A DNA stretch of 60,000 nucleotides from assembly GCA_914767715.1 (NCBI GenBank), contig OU612073.1, forward strand, positions 23,376,001-23,436,000, written 5' to 3'. The position numbers and the translations under genes are program-made. This DNA comes from Membranipora membranacea. Lineage: Eukaryota; Bryozoa; Gymnolaemata; Cheilostomatida; Membraniporidae. Below are positions 36,476 through 48,676 of this stretch, piece by piece; the stretch's first letter is position 1, and every line of letters starts with the position of its first letter. The notes under the pieces are model-generated. The model was given only the letters and a program-made list of their open reading frames with translations, searched no databases and was not told the DNA's origin.

Positions 36476-39400
36476 TTTGATGAAATAGAAACCAAACCAA
36501 ACAAAATCTGTAACTCTGTTGATGCCACTCCTACCAAGAGACCCTTCCTTGTATTTGAATGTAAGGTCATTTTTAGTTATGCTGCATTCAGGCCTCATTT
36601 GGCCATTAGAGCCTTTTTGATCTTTCAAATAGTATCAGGTAATTTTTCATGGTAAAAGCTGCATTCAATCAGCCAACTCATGATACCTGACAAACCACAG
36701 ACTTTATGTCTATTTTTCTTTGTTGCATTATAACTCTTTTAATATCGAAACCAGGCCAGAGTGATTAAATTGTTACGTCGTTCAACCAGATGGTGTTCCT
36801 TGACAATTCTTTTGAATGTGCAGTTTGATTTGTCTTTTCATACTAAGAGGGTGTATAACTCCCATCAATAAAAAACTGTTCTGTTTGGAATTAAATAGAT
36901 TTTCTCTGAGTAAATGCATTGAAAAGCTACGTGTATATTGGTTTCAAAGATCTGAAGCAGTTATAACGTTTTGGCCAGGTATGTGTAGTCTTGAATTTCT
37001 GCATGTATAATTTGTAGCTAGTGATGTCACTTGTGATTTCCTGTTTATTTTTGAGGAAAGTATAATACCAATCGAACAGAATAATTTTGCTATGAATTGA
37101 ATTGAATGGCATGGTGCTCAGTTATTTGCAGCACAGAGAGTTTCCTCTTCAACTGCTTGTCTTTCCCATATCAAGGAGGTGAACTAACTGTGATTTAACA
37201 CCCCCTCAGACTATTATTTGCATATTAGAAAAAAGCTAAATGTTGTATAAAATAATATGTCCTCAAGTGCAGTGTGCTTCAGCCAGCGTCTACCAAACCT
37301 ATCAGCTCAGTCCTGTCCCGTGTCCGTTTGTCAACTGATTGCCATTTTTTGTATGTTGATTTTGAAAGCTAACAAAAATGCCAGGATCCCCAAAAACCAT
37401 TTTTCAACGATGTCAAGTCATGTGCACATTATGTGATGTTATCATTCGACATATAATTTGACTGTTTTAAGGATAACTTTCAAACAAATGAAGGTAAAAT
37501 AATGTTTTTCTTTCATTATTTAAAATAATCTCCTAGTATCAATTTTACTTCAAATATTTATAAATGCACAGTCCTTGACCTTTTTGGGAGGTTGTCCAAA
37601 AATAGCAAATTTCTGAAAAATACACCTTGAGAAATCGTTCAGAACTATAATTATTTGGGGAGCAATTTCAATATTGTCAAGCCGCTATCACAAGATGTGC
37701 TTGGTTGTGTCTAGGCATTGGGATAACTTCTACGGCTATCATGTGGGAACAAAAATGACGACAAAGACTACAATGTTTTGTCCCAAAAAAGACATGTTCT
37801 TAGGAGTTATGTTTTTTCCTACATAGTATCCAAGATGATTTGTCAGATGCATTATCTTAGCTGGGTACACCTTGTCATAGCGGAGTGATCAATTTTAAAT
37901 ACCTCCAAAGGGCCAGTCTCAGCTCATTGGTGGTTGGTGCATACCTAATGTTACTAAATATAGTTATAATGTCCCAGTTTCTCAAAATCAATAAGAACAT
38001 ACCTTAGGATAAACAAATTTAGTCAAATGTCACTAGAGAAAATATAGATGCGAATACTGAAATAATTATGAGACTATCACCAACAATTCAAGAGCGATTA
38101 TGAGAACAGGACTGCAACTTCAGGATTTATCATGGCTCAAGTGTTTTGCCATGATGTTTTGCCAATGATATATAAAACAGCATCATTGGTCTGTGCCGTT
38201 ACTATACCTTACGAGCGCCCGGTATCTGGTGTCATTACCCCAGTAAGTGACAGAAATGCTTAGCTTTTGTTGATTATATCAATAGACAAAACGTGTGACG
38301 CAACGACATTTCACTGTGGTAGAAACGGCAATGATGCATAGCCCATGCATGTAATTCATTGCTTTGAGGCGGATAATTTTGTAGATTTTATAAGAAGGAA
38401 TTTGATGGTTATAATGGTGATAAGCGATTACATGCATACTTGCCAAGTATTCAAAATTCAAAAGATGGAGATTTCAATTTACAGCAATACTGCACCGCAT
38501 TGCGGTGCTTCGCAGGTGTGATTCACCTAGGAGTTGGGGCAGTTTGAACCCCTCAACGTTGTCCGGGATGGAGCCCCTCAATGGGGTCGGTGATGGAGCC
38601 CCGGCCGCAGATGCTATGAGAGCTTTTCTAGCGACTAGGAAGGGCTAAAAACGCATATTTGATCCCAAATAATTTTATGTTTGTACTTTGTACTAGTACT
38701 AAAATATTAAGCTGAGGTGAAACAGACATTAAACACTTACAATCAACACATGGGCCCCTGGTATTTACATGCCCTTACTTAGCCAATGTCCTGTATCAAC
38801 CACCCTATCGACAATAGCAGTCTGAATTTTAATACAACAGGTAAATTTGTTAACAATATTGAACAGCACAATTCATTTTAATTTTGTATGCAAAGACCTT
38901 ACCAGAAACTCAGCGAAAAGTGCTTGGATAGTTACTAAAAATTGCGATAGGGCTCTTTTCTCTCAAATCTGGAGTAAATAGTGAGAATTACAAAAAGTGG
39001 GGGTGGGCAGAAGTGTGTGTGTAAATCTGGATGGTACCAGTTAAATAGGGAGACTTGGCGAGTATGATTACATGGGTATAAGTACTGTGGAGGAATCGAA
39101 ACATAGATCCCCTTGCAAAAGAGAAGCTTAAAAAGTTTTCTGGGTGATGGAAGCTGAAAAATGGGAGGAAAAATGGGGATAGGGAAGGGGTGGAAGATAA
39201 CCCCTAAAAGCAGGGAGACTCCTTACCAATTATGGAGACTTGTCAGGTATGCACTACACTGTCGCATCTCGAAGGCCGTGATAACATATAAGACTATTTG
39301 CACTACGAATCAAACCGAGCATTGTTGTTTTGGATTGTCCAAGGTTATCCATTTGTTAGATACTCCGAGCATTGATTTGAGGGATTGTTTGACATAATGC

Positions 39401-39529
39401 TTCAAATAAATTATTTGGTACGCCTAATAAATTTACCATAAAACGTAATGGTTAAATTCTCAACAAAAAATTTACTATTTTATGGAGAGAATGAAGAATA
39501 AAAATGTAAGTATTAAGAAGTAGAAAGGT
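36476..39529. other. Gene-free stretch between the two P450 units
   Basis: 36480-36900 continues the duplicated flank and aligns with 55037-55360 (CATGATACCTGACAAACCAC, GTGTATAACTCCCATCAAT). 36900-39529 holds no recognisable gene or repeat ends. A GC-rich patch at about 38490-38630 (CACCGCATTGCGGTGC, GAGCCCCTCAATGGGGTC) stands out from the AT-rich background but I cannot assign it. Confidence 0.45.
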
Positions 39530-41225
39530 TTATACACTAAACATGTGGCTTTTGACGGCTAACTTGAAAGATTTGAGATCATGGCAGAGCTTAATGTTGG
39601 GGGGCAAGTCACTGTATAGTTTGGCACCGAAGTTCGCTAGGAAGAACCTGTATTTTTCCTTGGATATGTATGTATATACTTTATTATTGCCGATCAAAGT
39701 CAATGACAAATAAAGACCATGCTTAAATAAATAAATAAAAACAAAGCAGTCAGGTGTATTTATGAAAAATATCATTGTCTATAAATGCTGTCCTATTTAT
39801 AGAAAGGTGATTTCGGGCTTCCAAAAATATTTTGCACAGATGATTCTCATATTCTTTAACCTTTGCAATATATCGAAAACAAAGAGTATCAAGATGTATT
39901 TTTAGCTCTTCGAGCTTTAGTAAAGAAAGTCTCTCTTAATACTCTTCCTAATATGGAAAATTAATCCTGTGCAGAGCTTTTGAAAACTCTCCAGTTTATC
40001 CTTATCATTTTTTAAACTGTTAAACAAATTGGTCCCAATCATTGGATAAACAAATTGGATAGCATCAAACCCTCACATTTTCCAAGCCATCTATCACTTT
40101 TTTAATTTTAAAGGTATAAGGCTGGCATCAATGATTAGGACCAATTTGTTTATCAGTTTAAAAAAATGCTAGGATGTATAAATAATGGTATCGCTTGGTG
40201 ATAAAATGAATATTGTGCCTCTGCCTTGTCTCAACTTTTGGGCAATTTAGATTTATGATTTACAAACGTCGGTTCTCGATTTTCATAAAAGTAATAAAGA
40301 GCAATAAAGTAGCGGTGCGCCATATTCCAGATTTGGTCTTATTAACCCTGTATAAGAGACAGCAGCTAAGGATTCATTTAAAAACTTACGGTTTCTCTCA
40401 AAATTTGCTATGATTGGGTATAACTCTTGTTTAATCTTTTTGACATGGGATTAAAACTCAAATTTTTATCTAAAATTACTCCTAAATATTAAAATTTGTC
40501 GGACTGTTTGAACATCTGTGCTATTTGAATTGGATACAGTCATAACATCTGTCTTTGATGCATTAAGTATCAATTTATTACAATTGTACCAGTCAGAAGC
40601 TAATGCTTGTGAATGTTCCATGCTTTTAATGGCTACGCTTGGGTCATTTCCACTGGCATCAGGAGACAGTCATCGGAAACCAGATAACAATTTTCATAAG
40701 TAGTGAGATTGTTGATAAAAACAATAAAGAGCAATGGGCCCAAAAACAGACCCTTGAGGAACCCCCGGTAAGAATTTGACCTCTATCAGATAAAATACCA
40801 GTAACCTTCATGGTTTGAGATTTTTTTGATAAATAGTTTTCTAAATAGGATGCTGCCGATAGAGTAAAATTGAATTTTTGAATAAATTCGATTACAAACA
40901 ATTCATTATTTAGACAGTCAAGAGTTTTTTTGATGTCCAGTGCAGCAAGGGCTAAAAATATCAAACTATCTAGAGAAAGCATATATCTTATTTTATTCAC
41001 TAGTTGGATTAAGATTTGGTCAGTGGAGCTTCCAGAACGAAACCCAAATTGTGTGCAGCTCAAAAGTTGGTTGGACTCCATGAACTGTCGCATTTGGATG
41101 GCTACAATTTTCTCAATGACTCTGCTAGAAGGGATATCAGACGGTAGTTGTAAGCCTGATTTTTCGCACCACTTTTAAAAATAGGAATAACAAATGCATT
41201 CTTCCAAACATCTGGAAATTGATTA
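39530..41225 (-). mobile_element. Truncated LINE on the minus strand
   Basis: Reading minus from ~41225: FPDVWKNAFVIPIFKSG, YRLISLL (decayed YRPISLL), QLLSCTQFGFRSGSSTDQIL, LAALDIKKTLDCLNN (decayed LDxxKAFD), then a degenerate middle with DWYNCNKLILNASKT. A C-terminal block FGAKLYSDLPPNIKLCHDLK..FKLAVKSHMF lies at 39530-39660. Multiple frameshifts. It seems to be a different family from the other LINEs here. 41226-42040 contains nothing I can identify. Confidence 0.75.
40012..40164. repeat. Inverted repeat within the minus-strand LINE
   Basis: TAAACTGTTAAACAAATTGG + TCCCAATCATTG at about 40013-40045 is repeated as its reverse complement at about 40128-40164 with few mismatches, spacer ~80 bases. 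Confidence 0.6.
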
Positions 41226-42479
41226 TTGTGTCAGCTTTTATGTACCGTTTCAACATGCACACACCACACTCAAGTTGATATACCTAGTACACCTGTTACA
41301 CGATATGAGTTATGCTCAAATTGTTTCATGGGTTTATTTTCAGGTTTTGGTGATGTTGATTTGTCTGTTAAAATTCTAAAGCTCTATAACAGACATTAGG
41401 TGATAATATTAGCCATGAAATCCACTTTTCCTAAGACATCAACTGAAAACAGGCTCACAACCTTGCTGCAATATCCCATAATGCATAGTGGTTTGTTTCC
41501 CATAAGTATTATATTGTCATCGTTTAGGATTTTCTTCTTACCCCCTTAAAAATTCCAAGCTAAAATTGCATTGTTGGAATCAAACTTTCACCATACAAAG
41601 TTATAAGATTATCTTTTGTGTTTGAGTAGTTAATGCATTAGTTTTATTTAGCAAAGTTATGTTTGAATGACCCCCACTGTCTTGACATGCTTGTTTGACC
41701 ACCTCATCAACCCCCCACAGCCATCATGTAAGACAAAGCTAGACCAAGGCATAATCTCAGCAAGATTATCCTGTTTAGTCATGTCTAAGACAATTTTGAT
41801 TTATGCTTTGAAAAGTGACAAATCTGCATCCTTTTTTAAACATATTTGGTGTTTTTCATACCCACCATTGCTGTTGCTTAGTTTCAATAAATGACAGGTA
41901 AGCACCTCTTGGACCATCAAGTTGGTAGAGAAATGGAAAGCAAACAATCACTAGTTTAGATAAACTCAGCAGGCCAACAATGCAAAAATCATGTGAATTT
42001 GCTATTGATTTACATACATATCTTTGACTTTTCTACCACAGTGAGATGTTGTTGCGTCACAGTGTTATGATGCTCAGCGTCCAGTCTAGTGTTGTGTCTT
42101 TTGACTACGGTTATATCACTTGTCTTAGTGTTTGGCAAAAGGTGAGACAAAATAGAATGACTCAACCGCATATTACTTGCATGCTGTATAGATTATCATT
42201 ATCGTATAAACATGATTCCTGGTAACTGTGAGTGATTTATGGCGATTTTTTAAAATGTATTTCAGTAATATTGAAAGGTCATTATACAGCTTGCTTCTGA
42301 AGACATTGGCTGTCATTGAAGACTGATCATTATGGGTGAGTTTCCTTTCTGGACATATTTTACAACATTTTTTATATATTTTATACTGTGCATCCTCTTT
42401 CCACACTCTATACAATAATGTTCATCGATTTGTATCCATCACTGTATGAATATGGATAAGATGATGAACCTCCCTGTAA

Positions 42480-42645
42480 ACCTAAGATCAATGTTGCCAA
42501 TATCTTGTCAATTTTCTGCACTAAAAAGGGCAAGAATGCATTGAAACGGACTCTGACTTTTGAAATATTCCAGGAGGTCCCCCATACCCCCAAGCCTGGC
42601 CCTACCACTTCAAAACCCATTGATACAGCCCTGGGACATTAGTAG
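42480..42645. mobile_element. Partial copy of the 34594-35473 transposon family
   Basis: Shares CTTGTCAATTTT, an AAAAAGGGC block and CCCCCATACCCCC, ending at CATTGATACAGCCCTG like the right end at 35473. The left part is missing. It lies in intron 1 of the P450 pseudogene. Confidence 0.5.
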
Positions 42646-43269
42646 CTCATTCTCAAACTGCATGTGTTAATTAAAATGTCTTCAATCATTGCATGATGGC
42701 AATGCTAAGATTCAATTTAATGCTCCTAAGCCATTCCTCATACTTTGTGGCAGCACTTCTTAGGGCCTATTTGCTGTGGCACATGCCTAGCAAAAACACC
42801 TTCTTCTTGGTATAGCAGTGAAAAACAAACATGACACTCTCTGTCTGATATGATTCATCATAGGCAGGCTGGAGGACCTCAGTATGATCCAAGCTGCAGA
42901 GGACCAGGGCTCTCAAACGGGCATGATCCGAAATCTTAGTTTTCCGATACTCTGCCATGCCATGTAGTTGCACTTTGAAGGGGCAAAACACTTTTTGCAT
43001 TAATTACTATGGGTTTCGGCAGGGGGGGGGGCGGGGATCCATAATCCTTCTCAGCGGTGTCCTGAAACAAAAACCTAGAGAGAAGTTTAGGGCTCTACAG
43101 ATGAATTCCATGACAAAATGCCATAGTCGAAATGCCATTGGAACAAAATGCCAGTGAGCATAATGCCATTGTCATAAGGCCAGGGTCATAATGTCATAGG
43201 TGATAACACCACTGAACTCTATACTGATTCAATGAGACATTGTGCGTGCCAACCGGAGTGTCTGGGCAG

Positions 43270-43925
43270 ATTTTTGGATGTATATTCAATCATGTCGGTT
43301 ACGATCCAACCCAGTGTTCCTCTTTCTGTGAATATGTTATGGATAGCACTTTATGGTTTCCAATGATTACCAGACAGAAGATGTTTACAGAGCGCAGTTC
43401 TCTTTTTTATGGTTTAAATGTCCTACATCCTCTACTTACCCTAAATTTGAATCTCCCCATCAACCCTAATGGATTTCTGGGTATATATTTAATCATATGG
43501 TTTACGATCTAAGACGGTGTTCTCTTTTTCTGAGAATATGTGATGGATAGAACTTCATGGTTTCCAATGACTACCAGACGGAAGATGTTTACAGAGCGCA
43601 GTTCTCTTTTTTATGACTTAAATGTCCTACATCCTCTGATCACCCAAATTTTGAAACTCCCCATCAACCCTAATGGATTTCTGGGTATATGTTTAATCAT
43701 GTGGTTTACGATCTAAGACGGTGTTCTCTTGTTCTGAGAATATGTAATGGATAGCACTTTATGGTTTCCAATGACTACCAGATGGAAGATGTTTACAGAG
43801 CGCAGTTCTCTTTTTTTATGGTTTAAATCTCCTACATCCTCTGATCACCCTAAATTTGAAACTCCCCATCAACCCTAATGGATTTCTGGGTGTATATTTA
43901 ATCATGTGGTTTACGATCTAACGAT
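43270..43925 (+). repeat. ~205-bp tandem repeat, about 3.2 units
   Basis: The landmark GGATTTCTGGGTATAT recurs at about 43470, 43674 and 43879, with GAAGATGTTTACAGAGCGCA and ATCAACCCTAATGGATTT in every unit. The first unit is partly diverged. Confidence 0.88.
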
Positions 43926-44424
43926 CATTTCTGAGAACATGTAAATGTATCAATTTGTGAGATATTTCATCATATGACTAAAATCTAGCATGGCATAATC
44001 CCTTTGTGTGTGATGGGTAAATATTTCTGCCAAGATTTTAGGAGTTGTCCCTTGTCGCCAGCAGAGATAATCACTGAGGAATACCCCAATTTCTAAGTTG
44101 AGAAATATGATCTCATGTTCTTAAATTCTAAAGTAGATTGATCCAATAGACAAAGAACAAAACAAAACATTTGTCCGACCAGTTTTATAGAGTGATTCAT
44201 AAAATATGTAGTTACAGGTCTAATGATCATTCAGCATTGCTTGAAATGCTATTATAGAGATTAACATACAGAGATGTGGATTAGCGAATTTATGATAAGG
44301 TGACACAAATGAAACAAAGAAAGTAGATGACCTAGGTGTGGCAGTTTTCAAAAGAGATACCCATTTCTTACATGACATAAGACACTTCAAGACTTACGCA
44401 CAACAAATACAGCGGGGCTTGATA

Positions 44425-44765
44425 CCAGTGGATATACTGACGAATTGGACATAATACCATTTGGGACATATATATTCCATTCTTATTCTGGAGAAAAATA
44501 GCTCCTTAGGACTTGTACCCAGAAACCCATATCATATCATACCATCCAAAATTACTATTGCCATAATGCCACAATGCGTAGCAATAGTTGCAATGCCACA
44601 ATATTGCTACGTATTGTGGCATTATGGCAATAGTAATTTTGGATATGGTATGATATGATATGGTTTTCTGGGTACAAGTCCTAAAGAGCTATTCTTCTCC
44701 AGAATAAGAATGAAATATATACGTCCCAAATGGTATTATGTCCAATTCGTCAGTATATACACTGG
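44425..44765. repeat. 341-bp near-perfect palindrome
   Basis: The arm from CCAGTGGATATACTGACGAA rightward to the centre near 44595 is the reverse complement, with few mismatches, of the arm ending CAGTATATACACTGG. Arms are ~160 bp with a short, partly self-complementary centre. Confidence 0.9.
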
Positions 44766-45498
44766 TATTTTCACACAACTTGCATTTTTTACAACTCGTA
44801 TTTTGACATTGGGATAGTTATCAGTGGTATTATCCACTATGACATTATGGCAACGGCATTATTCTTGCTGGCATTTTGTCTCGATGGCATTTTGACTATG
44901 CCATTATGGCCTGGTACCGAATTCCATTGGTTTTTAGGGTGAAGGTGGCTGTTTAGACATAATTGACTCTATATATCGGATGAATTTCTACATACAGACA
45001 TTAATCATAGACGTTTTATATATTATTATAAAGTCTTCTAAACGATTAGGCATTCAGCCTTAGCCTGAATGTTGAATACTTGACACCGTTCCGGTTCTCC
45101 GCTCTTATAGGATCTATGATTGAGTATCTGACAGGCAGTGTGCAGTATGTAGTTTCACTGCCAACTTCAGTGCTGGTCTGTACAGCTATAGTACTCATCT
45201 TACTTCACTGCTGGCCGGTATGGAACAGACATAGATATCCTCCTGGTCCCATACCTCTGTCGTTTATTGAAGATACACTGATACTCATCCAGCACTGGGA
45301 CAATATCGGAAAATACGTCTATGGTAAGTGCATGTACAGTAAGCTTCTGCGAGAACAATATCTGTTTTGTTAGTGATGATATTTAGGTGCCTTGCCTTAT
45401 GGTAAATACCTGTTCTTCATGGTAAGTATTTGTGTTGCAGGTGATCTAACGCTTGCACAGGCATGCAATTATATCACAATATATTCTCTTCATTGAAG

Positions 45499-45738
45499 GC
45501 TTGCCAGATGAGACTTTCTTGCTCAACCTAACATCTCCCTAAGCCCAGGTTAATGAATGGAGAGGGCTTGTTCCAACAATTGCTAATCACCTAAGTTCAT
45601 CGCTCGTTTTGCCTGTAGGCCTGTAGTGCCTTGGCTATGAACTCAGGTGATTAGCAATTGTTGGAACAAGCCCTCTTCATTCATGAACATGGGTTTAGAG
45701 AGATGTTAGGTTGAGCAATAAAATCTCATCTGGCAAGC
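45499..45738. repeat. Inverted repeat in intron 2 of the P450 pseudogene
   Basis: GCTTGCCAGATGAGACTTTC through TTGTTCCAACAATTGCTAATCACCT (45499-45593) is mirrored at about 45641-45738. Only one arm's worth of related sequence (GTGATTACTAATC...ACAAGCCCTCTTCATTTATG) exists in intron 2 of the intact gene (25800-25905), so the other arm looks like an inverted duplication in this copy. Confidence 0.75.
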
Positions 45739-47021
45739 CTCAAATTAATAGGAGATATTAGGATATGATTGCATGCCTGCGTCTTGTGGCGTGCAACTTG
45801 AACTGCTTTTTGCAAGAAGGAAATAATTTATATGTTATGCAGACCTTACCCGATTATACAGGCTCAAACCTCTCACCATATGTCAAATATATGGTAGACC
45901 ATTCCCACCTCCACAACCCATTCATCAGTTGTTTACTTTGTTTTAACAGATAACTTTGGTACGGTGTTTACTGTACAGTGGGATTATCCAACAGTGGTGC
46001 TCAATTCTCCACAAGCCATTCATGAAGGATTTGCAAAAAATGCAAATACTCTTAGTACTCGGCCATCACAATCGCCATTGTCTGCGCTGGGTCATCCTGA
46101 AGGTATCTGTTCTGCATCCGTTCTTATTGGCGTTTTAATAAAAGCACGGCCGGCTTTTTACCCTCTTGAGCCTTCCTCTAATCACTTTTATCTCTTTTCA
46201 TTTTCTAACTGTATCATAATGTACGAACTTAATACAAATGTTGACATGCCAGCTTGATTCGGCTTGGGACTATGTTAGAGATAGATACCTAATTTAGAAC
46301 ACCAGCCAAATGGCTAGGCCAGGTTGTGTTGATTGGTCCTTTTTTTAAACCATTATCTCACATGACAGTTATATTATTGTCAAATTCTAATGTCCCAAGC
46401 ATGACTGAAACTTCTTATCCACAGCCCAATATGATCCGAAATCAACCAATGCAAAATAATCCATATTGTGATAGTGAGATTAAATCCTAAAATTAAACCT
46501 TCATCCCATCCAAGAGACATCCATGCTAGACAGTGTTGATGGAATCTGGCAGCCCCTTCGTCAACATATGCTGACTGTTTTCAAGGAGCAAGGCGTAGGT
46601 AAGTCATCACTTCAGACACCTACTCTAATTTAATACGAAGGCTTACGGTGTGAGAATTCACTTGGATTAAAATTTACAGCATATTATAATAGAGCTAAAA
46701 AAATCCCACCGACAGGTCTGTGCAATTGTAATATTATTTAATATGAACTATTATATATAGTCCATACAGGCACGGCAGATCATAAGTATAAAATTGAGCT
46801 ATGAGTTGGCATGGAATAGTTGAATAGGCAGGAATATCTTGCATTATATTCCCTCAGGTAAGCAGCGGATGGAGGAAGTGATTCTGAATGAGATTCGGTA
46901 TCATATTGATGCTTTGGAAAAAACGAACCAGCAGCCTATAGAGCTACATGATCAGATAACCCAGTCCATATCTAATGTAATCTCACACATTGTGTTCGGT
47001 AAAAGATTTGAATATGGTGCT

Positions 47022-47676
47022 TGTGGCTGCTTCACAGCGGTTTGGATCCTTTGCCATTCACTGGGAGTTGTGACTAATTGGCCATAGCTGCATAGCTTTG
47101 CGCGGTACCAGGCTATTGTGTTTTGTGTTCAATTATCTGCACTGATGGATTAATTTGGCGAGCAAATTCCTCAAGCCTTTAGTTGCCCTGTGAGCCTTGG
47201 TGTGTGAGGTTTTCCTCACAGGCTCAGTAAATTTGAGTTGTGTATAAACTTTAACTATATTTATCTATTTTTCTGGGCAAAGGTGATATTTGGGGATTTA
47301 CTAAAGGAGCAAAAAGGTATGTTTTAAATTAAATTCTGTTTTTCTGTAGGTTAAAATAATTCGACTCCAAGTTCACTTGACTTAATACTTCTTTTATTTC
47401 TCGGTACATTCAAAATTTATGAATAGGGTTTATATTTGTGTTTATTTGATCTTTGAGTATATTGTTCCTTATAGTTTGCGTTAAATTGAATAGTTAATTA
47501 TTGACGGAATTTTTATTGAACGAGGCACATTTTTATGCACCGCATTAATTGCACCATTTTCTATTCGAGTGTCACCGAACCTTCGGGGATTAGAATAAAA
47601 CCTGTGATCCTGTGATATTATAAGTAATCTCTCAAATCTCGTGTAAATTTATCAAGAAGCCTTGTAGTCCAGAACA
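47022..47676. mobile_element. Solo LTR inserted in exon 5 of the P450 pseudogene
   Basis: 655-bp insert that begins TGTGG and ends AACA (5'-TG...CA-3'), with a 5-bp target duplication GTGCT on both sides (47017-47021 and 47677-47681). It contains a TATA-like GTGTATAAAC near 47240 and AATAAA near 47596. There is no coding sequence and no second LTR. The exon sequence continues in register on the far side when one GTGCT is removed. Confidence 0.85.
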
Positions 47677-48419
47677 GTGCTGATCAATTAATGAGCAATT
47701 TCCAATTCTCTGAATTTCTTGGAAAATTTTTCATGATGGAGTTTGTACCATTTATGAAGGTGAGTGAGTCTAATAAGCTACTGGTCACGGCTGAGCCTTA
47801 ATGAATAATGGCTAGACTTAATTCAACAAGGCTTACTCAATAAATACCTGGTTTTAAACTTCTTTGATTAGTTCTATGTCGAGATGACAAAGTAACATGT
47901 ACCCCAACTAAACTGTCAATGTTATGTAACAGAAGAGATACTTCTCTCAATCCATATCCAGTTTGTCTGCATCTGGAATGCTCCCCGGTCCCGCCCACTG
48001 ACGAGATGCAGCTTGGGAAGAAACTGCACCAAAGCTCATCTAGTGTTTTTATTGCAATATCAACTTTCATCTTCATGCTCAATATTTTGCTGCCATAATT
48101 TCCTAGGAAGGGCAACAGAATTACATCAGGGTACTAAGGTCATACAAAATCATGTACATACTTCTTAATGATTGTAGTGGCTCCCTTGGGATCCTCTTGG
48201 CTATCATGCATCACCAAAACAAGCACTGTCTGGTTTGATGTTATGTCTGGCACAGATTGAAGAACACAAGGGAATATTGGACCCTGAGAACCCGAGAGAC
48301 TTTATCAACTCATTCGTGATTGAAATGCAGAAAGCAGGAGATGATACAAAAGTTTTCACTGGTATGGATTCTAATTTTATTCAATGAATCATAAATTAGG
48401 AGAGGTCAGAGGTCAGATG

Positions 48420-48676
48420 CAGGGCTGTAGCTTAGGAAAAATGGTAGGGGAGGCGGAGCGGGAATCGTTGAGGGTTTGAAGTAACACCAGTTCGGTTATT
48501 GTAAGTTCCTCCAGAGTACCTAGCCTCCAAATCGTTTTAATGATATAAATAGCAAATGGAAGTCCCAAATGGGTTGATTCTGACATCAAATATTCAATTA
48601 TAGTGTTTTTAGGCCAATCTACTCAGCACTCTAGGGGAGGCAGAGCGTCCCTGCCTCCCCTAGAAGTACGGGCCTG
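48420..48676. mobile_element. Short MITE (CAKGRCGTAGC family), copy b
   Basis: Starts CAGGGCTGTAGCTTAGG and ends CTAGAAGTACGGGCCTG, an imperfect inverted repeat; the interior aligns with 17693-17923. The corresponding intron of the intact P450 (28669-28954) lacks it, which marks it as an insertion after the duplication. Confidence 0.7.

Larger units (their letters stand above)
43103..44925. mobile_element. Foldback-like element with AATGCCA subterminal repeats
   Basis: Both ends consist of short tandem AATGCCAT/AAAATGCCA words (43103-43215 and, reverse-complemented, 44815-44925), starting with GAATTCC at each outer edge. The arms match over ~110 bp (for example CCATAGTC.AAATGCCAT, TCATAG.GGATAA.ACCACT). 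Inside are a 205-bp tandem repeat (43270-43925) and a 341-bp palindrome (44425-44765). No transposase frame. It accounts for most of the size difference between intron 1 of the two P450 copies. Confidence 0.7.

Noticed and set aside
46839-47087. Alternative shorter P450 product ending inside the solo LTR
   Set aside because: The open frame runs 22 codons into the LTR and stops; it is a consequence of the insertion, and later exons carry further stops.
47017-47681. The LTR insert acting as a new intron (GTGCT...AACAG)
   Set aside because: The left edge is a poor donor and splicing there would shift the frame by one base into a stop (ATC AAT TAA).
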